Assembly (NCBI GenBank): GCA_964651405.1
Contig: CAZYZB010000004.1
Location: forward strand, 1-35,537
Length of the DNA stretch: 35,537 bases
Direction of reading: 5' to 3'
Source of the DNA: JAWBOD01 sp964651405
GTDB lineage: Archaea; Aenigmatarchaeota; Aenigmatarchaeia; Aenigmatarchaeales; Aenigmatarchaeaceae
Part shown: in pieces, positions 8,514 through 16,190 of the stretch
Position numbering within the stretch: the first letter of the stretch is position 1
Layout: every line of letters starts with the position of its first letter
Made by a program: the position numbers and the translations under genes
Notes under the pieces: model-generated
The model's database searches: none
What the model saw: the letters and a program-made list of their open reading frames with translations, nothing else
Told to the model about the DNA's origin: nothing

Positions 8514-9065
8514 ATGAAATCTCCCAAGATAATTTCTAAAAAAATGATATTTAAATCAAAATTCATAAAAGTATTTTCAGCTAAAATAAAACTTCCAAAT
8601 GAAAAAATTGTTAATTGGAATTATAATATGTGGTGTAATGAAGGAGTTGCAGTTGTACCAATAGATGATAAAAATAATATATATCTTTCAAAAGAGTGGA
8701 GACCTGCTTGGCAGAAGAAAATTGTTGTTATACCTGCAGGCGGCGTCAAAATAAATGTTAGTGAAAAAGAGGGTATTAAACAGGCTAGAAACGAACTGAG
8801 GGAAGAGATTGGACTTGATGCTAAAAAAATCGAAAAGCTCGTAACTCTTTTATATGGGACAAGGATTAAAGGCAAAATTCATGTTTACTTGGCTACAGGT
8901 TTGTTTAAATCATTTAAAAGAAGAGATTCCGACGAGATAATAGAAATTATTAGAATGCCTTTTAAAAGAGCATATAAAATGTTTTTAACAGGAAAAGAAA
9001 AAACAACGGGATATACACTGCTAGGCATGTCTTTAGCTAAAGAAAAACTAAAAATACGTGTTTAA
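8514..9065 (+). CDS. Nudix hydrolase, ADP-ribose pyrophosphatase-like
   Basis: About 183 residues. The N-terminal EWRPAWQKK and PAGGVK segments followed by ARNELREEIGL resemble ADP-ribose/NDP-sugar pyrophosphatases of the Nudix family, which cut nucleoside diphosphate-X compounds with Mg2+. In the Nudix box the central E-L-x-E-E-x-G is kept, but the usual Arg before it is Asn. The spacing from the Gly to this core is two residues longer than the canonical box, so activity may be altered. I chose ATG 8514, which is preceded by GGTG. A GTG at 8508 in the same frame would overlap the gatD stop by four bases. The next gene starts directly at its stop. Confidence 0.85.
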   Translation: MKSPKIISKKMIFKSKFIKVFSAKIKLPNEKIVNWNYNMWCNEGVAVVPIDDKNNIYLSKEWRPAWQKKIVVIPAGGVKINVSEKEGIKQARNELREEIGLDAKKIEKLVTLLYGTRIKGKIHVYLATGLFKSFKRRDSDEIIEIIRMPFKRAYKMFLTGKEKTTGYTLLGMSLAKEKLKIRV

Positions 9066-9590
9066 ATGGATGTCAAAAAAGCAATTGAAATAAGAAAATC
9101 AATAAGAAGATTTAAAGAAAAAGAGGTTCCAAACAAGATTATAAAAGAAGTAATTGATGCTGCAAGAAGAGCGCCGTCAGGGCACAACCTTCAGCCATGG
9201 CATTTTGTGGTCGTTAAAAAAAAGGAGAATCTTCTAAAATTTAAGGAACAGAAAGTTTTTGTCCGAGATTGGGTATATGATGCACCTGTTATCATTGTGT
9301 GCTGTTCTGAGAAGGAGGCATACTCTCCTAATTCGATAAAAGAGCACGAGCAAGGAATGCCTTTGATAAACCTATCACTTGCGAGCGCTTTCCTCGTTTT
9401 GAGAGCAACAGAACTTGGTCTCGGAACTTGCTTTGTTGCGTGGTGTGACAAGGAAAAGATAAAGAAAATCCTTGGCATACCAGAAGATATTATAATGCCA
9501 TACATCATCGTTATGGGTTATCCAAATGAAAATCCCAAGTCGAGAGGGAGAAAAGAATTAAATAAAATAATGAGTTTTGATAAGTGGTAA
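9066..9590 (+). CDS. Nitroreductase-family FMN oxidoreductase
   Basis: 174 residues of the single-domain nitroreductase type. The N-terminal RKSIRRFKEKEVP and the RAPSGHNLQPWHFVVV motif (about 35-50) form the FMN phosphate and isoalloxazine site. The central INLSLASAFLVLRATELGLGTCFVAW helix and IPEDIIMPYIIVMGYPNE complete the fold. The family uses NAD(P)H to reduce nitro or quinone compounds, and some members reduce flavins; the substrate cannot be read here. The start ATG abuts the Nudix stop, and the stop is one base before the next start, so it sits inside the gatD-gatE operon. Confidence 0.9.
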   Translation: MDVKKAIEIRKSIRRFKEKEVPNKIIKEVIDAARRAPSGHNLQPWHFVVVKKKENLLKFKEQKVFVRDWVYDAPVIIVCCSEKEAYSPNSIKEHEQGMPLINLSLASAFLVLRATELGLGTCFVAWCDKEKIKKILGIPEDIIMPYIIVMGYPNENPKSRGRKELNKIMSFDKW

Positions 9591-9591
9591 T

Positions 9592-10176
9592 ATGGCAGAA
9601 ATAAAAATATTGATTGAAGGTTATGCTAAAAAAACTGAAAACGAATGGATAGCCTCTCCATCAACTGTTTTGATTAAAGATAATGGTTTGAATATTCTGG
9701 TTGATCCAGGTTCTAATAAAAAATTATTGCTCAATGCACTTGTCAAAGAGAAATTAAAACCCAAAGATATAGATTTAATATTCCTAACGCACTATCATTT
9801 GGACCATATTTTGAATATAAGACTTTTTCCTGATTGCGATGTTTTAGATGGTGATACAATCAATAGAGACGATAAAATTCTTGAATACTCTGGAAATATA
9901 CCAAAGACTAGCATAAAAGTCATTCCTACTCCTGGTCATGCACACGAGCATGCTTCTTTGTTGGTTAAAACAAGCAAAGGAGACATAGTTATTGCAGGAG
10001 ACTTATTTTGGTGGAGAACAAATGAAGAGCAAAAAACAGATTATAACAACTTGGTAGAGAGAGAGGATCCATATGTTAAGAATAAAGCTGAGCTTGAGGA
10101 AAGCAGGAAAAAAATTCTAGAAATTGCAGACTATATCATTCCTGGTCATGGAAAGATGTTTAAGGTGAAAAAATGA
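9592..10176 (+). CDS. Metallo-beta-lactamase-fold hydrolase
   Basis: 194 residues. The zinc-binding signature T-H-Y-H-L-D-H is complete near residues 66-72, followed by TPGHAHEHASL (third ligand His), AGDLFWWRT (bridging Asp) and a C-terminal PGHGKMF His. This is a compact glyoxalase II/lactonase-like hydrolase. The exact substrate is unknown. A TTG further upstream (9577) is in frame, but ATG 9592 starts one base after the nitroreductase stop and fits the family start (MAEIKILIEGY). Its stop overlaps the gatE start as ATGA, which indicates coupled translation. Confidence 0.9.
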   Translation: MAEIKILIEGYAKKTENEWIASPSTVLIKDNGLNILVDPGSNKKLLLNALVKEKLKPKDIDLIFLTHYHLDHILNIRLFPDCDVLDGDTINRDDKILEYSGNIPKTSIKVIPTPGHAHEHASLLVKTSKGDIVIAGDLFWWRTNEEQKTDYNNLVEREDPYVKNKAELEESRKKILEIADYIIPGHGKMFKVKK

Positions 10177-11621
10177 CAGACTACCAAAAAATTGGATTCA
10201 AGTGCGGCATAGAAATTCATAATCGTCTAAACACTAAAACAAAATTATTCTGCAACTGTAATCCAAGCTTTTCAGAAGTCAAACCAATAGGGATAATAAA
10301 TAGAAAATTAAGAGCAGTTGCAGGAGAACTTGGACAAGTGGATGTTGCTGCTTTGTACGAATATCTGAGGAATAGGAATTTCCTTTATCAATGCTATCCT
10401 GAGGAGACATGCTTAAAGGAGACTGATGAAGAGCCGCCAAACTCGATAAACAAAGAAGCTTTGGAAGTTGCTTTACAGGTTGGTTTGCTGTTAAAAGCAG
10501 AAATACCAGATGAGATTCATATAATGAGAAAGACTGTTATAGATGGTTCAAACACTTGCGGTTTCCAAAGAACAGCTGTTGTAGGCTTAAACGGAATCTT
10601 AGAAACTTCTATTGGAAAAGTAAGAATAACTAATATCTGCTTGGAAGAGGAATCCTCAGGAATTGTTGACCAAAAAGGAGATGATATAACTTATAGACTA
10701 GATAGGTTAGGGATTCCATTGATAGAGATTGGAACAGCTCCTGACATAAAAAATCCTGAACATGCAAGAGAAGTTGCTGAAAAACTAGGAATGATTATCA
10801 GATCGACTGGAAAAAGTCAAAGAGGACTTGGCGTGACTAGACAAGACATTAATGTTTCAATAGCCAAGGGTGCTAGAGTTGAAATAAAAGGTGTTCAAAA
10901 CCTTGACCTAATATCACAAATAATTGAGAATGAAATACAAAGACAACAAGAACTAATAGAGAAGGGAGAAAAACCAAAAGAAGAAACACGAGTAGCAAAC
11001 GAGGATGGAACAACAGAATTCACAAGACCTTTGCCTGGTGGTGAAAGGCTTTATCCTGAGACTGATCTCGAGACAGTGATTATAACAAAAGATTTTCTCT
11101 CAAAAATAAAAGTACCTGAGACTTGGGAAGAAAAAGCTAAAAGATTTTCAAAAATTTTACCAAAGGAAATGATAGAACAGGTATTAAGAAGCGACTATTT
11201 AGACTTGTTTGAGAAGTTCTCCAAGAAACATGATGCTGTTATTGTTGCAAACACCTTTATTTCAGTTATCAAAGACCTAAGACGTAAAGGTTTTGCGACA
11301 GAAAATTTGACAGACGAATATTTTGAAGATTTGTTTTCTCTTGTTAATAAAAAACTGATTTCAAAAGAAGCTATTCCAAATGTTTTAGAGAGCGTTTGCA
11401 AGGAAAAAATTTCTGTTAATGAAGCAATAGAAAAAAGTGGCTTGAAAGCTTTAGACGAAGATGAACTGAAGAAAATAATAAAAAAGATTTTCGACAAGTA
11501 TCCTCATCTTGTCAAGGAAAAGAAAATTTCTGCTTTAATGGGAGAAGTTATGAAGGAAACTCGTGGAAAGATAGATGGTAAGACAGTCTCTAAAGTTTTA
11601 AATGAAGAATTAAAAGGGTGA
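10173..11621 (+). CDS. gatE: Glu-tRNA(Gln) amidotransferase subunit E, apparently without GAD domain
   Basis: GatE binds Glu-tRNA(Gln), phosphorylates the Glu side chain and amidates it with ammonia from GatD. The GatB/E core is clear: GFKCGIEIHNRLNTKTKLFCNC at the start, GSNTCGFQRTAVVGLNG (about 125-141), RQDINVSI and VEIKGVQNLDLI (about 223-247), and RPLPGGERLYPETD (285-298). A C-terminal GatB/YqeY-type tail binds tRNA. Archaeal GatE is usually about 620 residues because an AspRS-like GAD domain is inserted; this protein has 482. The chain passes from the ENEIQRQQEL helix almost directly (near 265-271) to the EETR...DGTTEFTRP segment that normally follows GAD. The reading frame is intact, so this is a deletion, not a frameshift. 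Confidence 0.95.
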   Translation: MTDYQKIGFKCGIEIHNRLNTKTKLFCNCNPSFSEVKPIGIINRKLRAVAGELGQVDVAALYEYLRNRNFLYQCYPEETCLKETDEEPPNSINKEALEVALQVGLLLKAEIPDEIHIMRKTVIDGSNTCGFQRTAVVGLNGILETSIGKVRITNICLEEESSGIVDQKGDDITYRLDRLGIPLIEIGTAPDIKNPEHAREVAEKLGMIIRSTGKSQRGLGVTRQDINVSIAKGARVEIKGVQNLDLISQIIENEIQRQQELIEKGEKPKEETRVANEDGTTEFTRPLPGGERLYPETDLETVIITKDFLSKIKVPETWEEKAKRFSKILPKEMIEQVLRSDYLDLFEKFSKKHDAVIVANTFISVIKDLRRKGFATENLTDEYFEDLFSLVNKKLISKEAIPNVLESVCKEKISVNEAIEKSGLKALDEDELKKIIKKIFDKYPHLVKEKKISALMGEVMKETRGKIDGKTVSKVLNEELKG

Positions 11622-11625
11622 TATA

Positions 11626-12207
11626 TTGAAAATACTAAGTGTTTGCGGTAGTCCAAGAAAAGGAAACTCCGAAGCAGTCCTTAACAGATTTAAACAGATT
11701 TTTGAAAAGAAAGGAATAGAAAATGAAATTATTCTTCTGAGAGAAAAGAACATAGAAAGATGTGACGGTTGCGTTGAATATTGTAATAAGAACCTAAATT
11801 GTCAAAAGAAAGACGATATGGTAGAAATTTTTGAGAAGATAAAGAACGCAGACGGATATGTATTCGTTTTACCAAATTATTTTAAGATGCCACCTGGAAT
11901 TTTTAAGAACTTTATAGATAGATGCAGCATATTTTATACAGCTCATACTGATTTCTCAAAGAAAAGAGCGATTGTTGTTATTGTTGGTGCTGATGTAACT
12001 AAAGAAATAGACGTTTGCCTGAAAAATATTTGTGACAACTTCTGCAAGACGCTTGGTATTCCTGTTGTTGCTAAAAAGAGTTTCCGTTCAAGAAGCGAGC
12101 TTAAAGGAAATTACAATGATATTTTTGAAAACAATCTAAACAAGGATATAGATAAAGAAATTGAGAAAATGGCAGATGAATTGTGTAAAAAATTGCCTAA
12201 AAAATAA
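11626..12207 (+). CDS. Flavodoxin-fold NADPH-dependent FMN reductase / iron-sulfur flavoprotein-like
   Basis: 193 residues. The start SVCGSPRKGNSEAVL is the FMN phosphate loop of the NADPH-dependent FMN reductase family. A C-x2-C-x3-C-x5-C cluster (RCDGCVEYC...NCQKKDDM, about 46-60) and PNYFKMPPGIFKNFIDR (about 85-101) match iron-sulfur flavoprotein-like members, which pass electrons between iron-sulfur and flavin carriers. Whether the four cysteines hold a cluster is not certain. The gene begins with TTG at 11626, supported by a GGGTGA ribosome-binding sequence 5-10 bases before it and only four bases after the gatE stop. It is the last gene of the operon. Confidence 0.85.
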   Translation: MKILSVCGSPRKGNSEAVLNRFKQIFEKKGIENEIILLREKNIERCDGCVEYCNKNLNCQKKDDMVEIFEKIKNADGYVFVLPNYFKMPPGIFKNFIDRCSIFYTAHTDFSKKRAIVVIVGADVTKEIDVCLKNICDNFCKTLGIPVVAKKSFRSRSELKGNYNDIFENNLNKDIDKEIEKMADELCKKLPKK

Positions 12208-12258
12208 TTTCTTCTAAATTTTTTCTATAGGTTTTATTGGCAAATCTCTTGGAAATCT

Positions 12259-12276
12259 CATTCAATATGTTGAATG
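12259..12276. repeat. Perfect stem-loop, 7-bp arms with 4-base loop
   Basis: CATTCAA-TATG-TTGAATG forms a perfect hairpin about 52 bases after the flavoprotein stop, in a 150-base gap. It is followed by a GT-rich run (positions 12277-12300) with few A residues, unlike the surrounding sequence. It may be part of a terminator, an operator or a small RNA. There is no U-tract directly after it, so a simple terminator is doubtful. Confidence 0.45.
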
Positions 12277-12316
12277 TTGTTATGTTGTGTTGGGGGTGAA
12301 TGAGTATGCGATAGTA

Positions 12317-12329
12317 GATTTAAATATTT
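12317..12329 (+). promoter_or_regulatory. TATA box and ribosome-binding site for the 69-aa gene
   Basis: GATTTAAATATTT lies about 34 bases (centre) before ATG 12358. A GGTGA at 12349-12353 stands five bases before the ATG. This predicts a short leader of 8-9 bases that contains the ribosome-binding site. Confidence 0.45.
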
Positions 12330-12357
12330 TACTGTTCTATTAAGATTTGGTGAAAAA

Positions 12358-12567
12358 ATGTTAGAGAGAATTACTGTAAAATGGAATAGAAGCAAAGGAG
12401 AAAGAGGTCCAACTGCCGTAGGCGAAAGAGATACACAATTAGGAGACTACGTTGGAAAAGATGGCAAAACATATAAATGTGTAGCTATCGGCCCATCGGA
12501 TTCTGGAGTCTATGCAGTTTTTGAAGAAGTAGATAAATTAAAAGAGTTTCCTTTCTTAAAATCTTAA
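12358..12567 (+). CDS. Small hypothetical protein (69 aa)
   Basis: The family was not recognised. The 69-residue product is soluble and basic at the N-terminus (ITVKWNRSKGERG), with an alternating hydrophobic pattern (YVGKDGKTYKCVAIG, GVYAVFEEV) suggesting a small beta-barrel or SH3/OB-like fold. It contains one cysteine. Its own TATA box and GGTGA ribosome-binding site support real expression. It stands alone, with a stem-loop upstream and another tiny gene 35 bases downstream. Confidence 0.6.
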   Translation: MLERITVKWNRSKGERGPTAVGERDTQLGDYVGKDGKTYKCVAIGPSDSGVYAVFEEVDKLKEFPFLKS

Positions 12568-12602
12568 AGATTTATTAAGATTCATTTATAATTATAAATA
12601 GA

Positions 12603-12719
12603 ATGAACAAAATAAAAGAAGAAATCAAAAAGATAGAAAACTTTCTAAGACTCAAGGAAATGGAAGTAGGATTAATGAGAGAAGTGGAGTTAAAAGAAAT
12701 CAGAGAAGAGTTAGAATAA
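12603..12719 (+). CDS. Very small highly charged helical protein (38 aa)
   Basis: An ATG at 12603 opens 38 codons (MNKIKEEIKKIENFLRL...EIREELE). Nearly all residues are Lys, Glu, Ile, Leu or Arg in an i/i+3/i+4 hydrophobic pattern, so a single long helix or coiled coil is expected. A TATA-like TTTATTAAG (12571-12579) is centred 28 bases before the ATG. The stop TAA directly abuts the stop of the convergent asparaginase gene. Function is unknown. The size makes the call uncertain, but composition, promoter and the exact fit into the gap support it. Confidence 0.5.
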   Translation: MNKIKEEIKKIENFLRLKEMEVGLMREVELKEIREELE

Positions 12720-13208
12720 TTATTTGAGTTCTTCAAATTCTCCTGTCGTTTTATTCTTTCTAACATTATCATATTTGAAGTATTTTCCATTCATAGCTAC
12801 ATAAACACCATGAGACAAAGCTTGAACAAATGCTATTGCACAACCTAAATTAAACAAGCCATCAGAACTACCAAATTTATATGGAACCATAGCACCTGTT
12901 AGCACGATAGTTTTGTCTTTTATTGATTCTCCAAGAACCTTTGCTGTTTCAACCATTGTATCAGTTCCATGAGTTATTACAATCATATCTTCCTTTGCTT
13001 TTTTACAATTTTCTAAAATCATTTTTCTATCAGAATCAGTCATATCTAAGCTGTCAATCATCATCAGAGTTCTAACATCAACATCAATCTTGCATCTTCC
13101 TAATTTTAATATCTCATTTAGATGAGTGTCTTTAAATTCCAATTCTCCTTTTAGCTCATCATATTCTTTATCGAATGTTCCACCAGTTACAAAAATCCTT
13201 ATTTTCAT
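12720..13208 (-). CDS. Single-domain L-asparaginase-like protein
   Basis: 162 residues that match only the N-terminal domain of L-asparaginases. VTGGTFDK (T11), THGTDTMVETA (T82, D83) and VLTGAMVPYKFGSSDGLFNLG are all present, followed by GVYVAMNGKYFKYDNVRKN. Normal enzymes have about 330 residues, with a second domain that helps in dimer formation. The catalytic Lys after the NL helix (K162 in E. coli AnsB) is not evident. The gene ends with a proper stop and no C-terminal remnant follows, because the next gene's stop abuts it. Single-domain forms exist, so this may be functional or an ammonia/amide-sensing derivative. ATG 13208 is preferred over an upstream in-frame TTG at 13223. Confidence 0.85.
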   Translation of the reverse strand: MKIRIFVTGGTFDKEYDELKGELEFKDTHLNEILKLGRCKIDVDVRTLMMIDSLDMTDSDRKMILENCKKAKEDMIVITHGTDTMVETAKVLGESIKDKTIVLTGAMVPYKFGSSDGLFNLGCAIAFVQALSHGVYVAMNGKYFKYDNVRKNKTTGEFEELK

Positions 13209-13310
13209 ATTAATGATATTCAAATTCTACCATAAAAACCTATCAAAAACCGTTAGAATCTAGCCAAAAACAAACCTAATTTTTCTGCATTTACTCGTAA
13301 CTTGTATGAC

Positions 13311-13330
13311 CTTATTTTCATATAACGTAC
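13311..13330 (-). repeat. Dispersed hairpin element, copy A
   Basis: On the minus strand the sequence GTACGTTATATGAAAATAAG follows the stop of the S-layer-domain regulator by 9 bases. Its core 15-mer GTTATATGAAAATAA recurs exactly at 17991-18005 and 35159-35173. Reading on from its ATG gives a 22-codon frame that then stops (MKIRSYKLRVNAEKLGLFLARF), which weakly resembles the start of TnpB-type proteins. Confidence 0.45.
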
Positions 13331-13339
13331 ATGATGATT

Positions 13340-14281
13340 CTATTCTAGAAATTCAACAGAATCTATCACGCCGTCGTTATCTTTGTCAATACCTTCAACA
13401 ATTCTTGCAAAAACCTTAGAGTCGTAAGAATTTCCTTTACATATTTCATCAAACTTCTGCAAGAAGGCTAAAATAGCAGCTCTTGTTCCACTCATTCTTC
13501 TGCCTGCAATGACTAAGATGTCCTTACTCTTGTCAAAAGGATTCTTTGCCTTAACTATTAGTCCGTAACCTTCTTCATAGTAATTCTTGTCAGAGACACT
13601 TGAGTGGAAGCCAGAATAGAAATTTTCCTGGTCTTTTATTTTCTCAAATTTTATTGGAAGCTTTGAATTAACTTTGGCTGTTATAAAATTTACTCCAGGT
13701 CCGCCTATCAGTATCAAATTATTTTTCAAATCTTCTTCCTTTACTTCAGTGTCTAGCTTTGTAAACAATTCAGGTTTGTAATTAAGGAATGTTCCTAAGA
13801 ATAATCCAAGGTCTGTGGCAAACAAACCATCTTTTGCCCTAGCTTTCGCCAAGCCGTGAGGTTCTGGGCTTCCCATGATTATTAAGGCATTTAGTCTGCC
13901 GTCTAATATGAAAGGCTCTAGAAAATTCTTGTATTCTTTTTTAATGTGAAATATTTTTTGAGATTCTTCTAGTGGCTTTAGCAGAATAGTGAAGGCATAG
14001 TCAGTTAATGTGTAGAACTTCGCCAGCGCTCCATGCTTTTTTTCTTCTTTTAACTTTTCTATCAAGCCAGATCTTTCCAAGTTCCTGATATGATAATAAA
14101 TATTCTGTTCATTCATTTTTAGTCTAGTACCAATCTCTTTTGGATAGCTAGGTTTTTCTGCTAGTATTTTAAGAATCTTCCAAGCTAAGGGCGATAATGC
14201 GACTTTCAGTTGTTTCGGTTCTAACATTCTCGTAGCTAAACTAAGAGTCTTGCCATTTTTCTGATCAATTACTATTGCCAT
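13340..14281 (-). CDS. Winged-helix regulator fused to S-layer-family C-terminal domain
   Basis: 313 residues in two parts. Residues about 25-110 form an ArsR-like winged helix (LSPLAWKILKILAEKPSYPKEIG, NIYYHIRNLERSGLIE). Residues about 120-313 match the archaeal S-layer-family C-terminal region, with NALIIMGSPEPHG, LILIGGPGVN (about 191-200) and ILVIAGRRMSGTRAAILAFL. The protein ends in GIDKDNDGVIDSVEFLE, an EF-hand-like D-x-D-x-D-G-x-I-D motif typical of this family. It is probably a DNA-binding sensor; the ligand is unknown. It is divergent from glmS, 88 bases between the starts, so it may control glmS and hence amino-sugar supply. That link is inferred from position. Confidence 0.85.
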   Translation of the reverse strand: MAIVIDQKNGKTLSLATRMLEPKQLKVALSPLAWKILKILAEKPSYPKEIGTRLKMNEQNIYYHIRNLERSGLIEKLKEEKKHGALAKFYTLTDYAFTILLKPLEESQKIFHIKKEYKNFLEPFILDGRLNALIIMGSPEPHGLAKARAKDGLFATDLGLFLGTFLNYKPELFTKLDTEVKEEDLKNNLILIGGPGVNFITAKVNSKLPIKFEKIKDQENFYSGFHSSVSDKNYYEEGYGLIVKAKNPFDKSKDILVIAGRRMSGTRAAILAFLQKFDEICKGNSYDSKVFARIVEGIDKDNDGVIDSVEFLE

Positions 14282-14330
14282 TAAACCACTATAACTATTT
14301 TTTTAGTACTATTATAATATTTTTAATAAT

Positions 14331-14339
14331 ATTTATATC
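14331..14339 (+). promoter_or_regulatory. TATA box for glmS
   Basis: ATTTATATC is centred about 35 bases before ATG 14370, giving a predicted leader of about 9 bases. The same 88-base divergent gap must also hold the promoter of the winged-helix regulator, so a single operator could control both. Confidence 0.45.
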
Positions 14340-14369
14340 TTTCTATTACCATACTTTCAAGTTGAGAAT

Positions 14370-16127
14370 ATGTGTGGCATAATAGGATATAAGGGTTCAA
14401 AGAAGGCTTCACCCATAATCTTCGATGGTTTGAAGAAGCTTGAGTACAGAGGATATGATTCTGCAGGAATAATCACTCATGATTCTGACTTCCAAATGCA
14501 AAAGGATATAGGAAAAATAAATGACATAAACTTTGATCTTGATTCGTTGGAAGGAAACATTGGTTGTGGGCATACTAGGTGGGCGACAACAGGTGCTGTT
14601 ACAAAGGAAAATGCTCATCCACATATATCAAACAACGGAAAGATAGCCATTGTTCACAACGGTATAATCGAGAACTATCAAGAAATAAGAGACTTTCTGA
14701 TTTCAAAAGGATTTAACTTTTATAGCCAAACTGACACTGAAATCATACCAAATCTGATTGAGTATTTCATGAGAGAAAAAGATTTTTTCGAGGCAACGAA
14801 GCTTGCATTAAACAAACTAGAAGGAAGCTATGCTATTATAGTTCTTAATAACGAGGAAAAAGGGATGGTGGCAGCAAGAAAAGATTCACCTTTAGTAATA
14901 GGAGTTGGGGATAACGAGTATTTTGTTGCTTCGGACATTCCTGCATTTTTAGAGCATACAAAAAGAGTGATTTATCTTTCAGAGAAAGATGTGGTGAACA
15001 TAGGAGATGACATAAAAATTTTCAATCTTAATGAAGATTCTTTTGTTAGCAGACCAATAAATACAATTGAATGGAACCTGGAGCAAGTAAAAAAAGGAAA
15101 TTTCGACCACTATATGCTTAAAGAGATAATAGAACAAACTGAAACAATAAACAAGGCAATTGAGCAAGATGAGAAATCAATAAAAGAAGTTGCTGAACTA
15201 ATTAAAAAAGCAAAAGGAATATATCTCGTTGGTTGTGGTTCTTCTTATCACGCTTGCCTTTCAGCTGCCTATAAGTTTTCATCTCTAGCTAAAATGCATA
15301 TAAACGTTGCTCTAGCTTCTGAATTCTCAAACTACAAGGATTTTTTAATTCCTGAGAGCTTGGTGATAGCAGTTTCACAATCAGGAGAGACTGCAGATGT
15401 TCTAGAAGCTGTAAGAGCAGCTAAGGAGAAAGGAGCAAAAGTAATATCATTAGTAAATGTTATGGGATCTTCATTGGCAAGAGAGTCTCACAAGGCATTG
15501 ATGATGAATGCTGGACCAGAGATATGCGTGTTATCAACTAAAACTTATACCTCACAACTAACGCTGCTGACATTATTGGCTTATGCTGTTGCTGGAAAAT
15601 ATGAAGTCGGAAAGAAAAAACTAAAAGACCTGATAAATTATGTTTATTATCTAACTTCAGACAACACAAGAAAGTACATTAAAGAAGTAGCAGAAAAAAT
15701 CAAAGAATCAAATCATATCTATCTTATAGGTAGAGGTTTGCAATATCCAACTGCCTTAGAAGCTGCTTTGAAAATCAAGGAAGTTTCTTATATTCATGCT
15801 GAAGGATTTGCTGGTGGAGAATTAAAGCATGGAACCATCGCATTGATTGACAAAGGAACACCTTGCATAGTTTTTAGCTCTGATCAGACTGAAAAGGAGA
15901 TATTGAACAACGCAGCAGAACTAAAAGTTAGGGGTGGTTATATCATAGGTATTGGTTCTAAAAACAATGAGATTTTTGATATTTTCATAAAAGTAAGAGA
16001 GGCAGAAGAAGCCAACTCGATTTGTCAGATAATACCTATTCAGATACTTGCTTATCAGCTAGCATTGATGAGAGGATGTGACCCTGACCGTCCGCGAAAT
16101 CTAGCAAAATCTGTAACAGTAAAGTAA
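14370..16127 (+). CDS. glmS: Glutamine--fructose-6-phosphate aminotransferase (isomerizing)
   Basis: GlmS makes glucosamine-6-phosphate from fructose-6-phosphate and glutamine, the entry to UDP-GlcNAc and surface glycans. The 585 residues cover the whole enzyme. Cys2 is the N-terminal nucleophile (MCGIIGYKG), with HTRWATTG, NAHPHIS and VHNGIIENY completing the glutaminase. Two SIS domains follow, from about 275, with VGCGSSYHACL and SQSGETADVLEA (about 337-348) and with GRGLQYPTALEAALKIKEVSYIHAEGF. The C-terminus DPDRPRNLAKSVTVK is the conserved tail that closes the active site. The surface-glycan role agrees with the many predicted glycosylated proteins in the window. Confidence 0.98.
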   Translation: MCGIIGYKGSKKASPIIFDGLKKLEYRGYDSAGIITHDSDFQMQKDIGKINDINFDLDSLEGNIGCGHTRWATTGAVTKENAHPHISNNGKIAIVHNGIIENYQEIRDFLISKGFNFYSQTDTEIIPNLIEYFMREKDFFEATKLALNKLEGSYAIIVLNNEEKGMVAARKDSPLVIGVGDNEYFVASDIPAFLEHTKRVIYLSEKDVVNIGDDIKIFNLNEDSFVSRPINTIEWNLEQVKKGNFDHYMLKEIIEQTETINKAIEQDEKSIKEVAELIKKAKGIYLVGCGSSYHACLSAAYKFSSLAKMHINVALASEFSNYKDFLIPESLVIAVSQSGETADVLEAVRAAKEKGAKVISLVNVMGSSLARESHKALMMNAGPEICVLSTKTYTSQLTLLTLLAYAVAGKYEVGKKKLKDLINYVYYLTSDNTRKYIKEVAEKIKESNHIYLIGRGLQYPTALEAALKIKEVSYIHAEGFAGGELKHGTIALIDKGTPCIVFSSDQTEKEILNNAAELKVRGGYIIGIGSKNNEIFDIFIKVREAEEANSICQIIPIQILAYQLALMRGCDPDRPRNLAKSVTVK

Positions 16128-16190
16128 TTAAAAATATAGAAAAAAATATAACAAAAGCTAACATCTAGTGTTCTTTAAGTCCAAATATTT

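Noticed and set aside
12575..12790. Minus-strand open frame of 71 codons
   Set aside because: It overlaps both the 38-aa gene and the end of the asparaginase gene in another frame, and is low-complexity Ser/Ile/Asn; no support.
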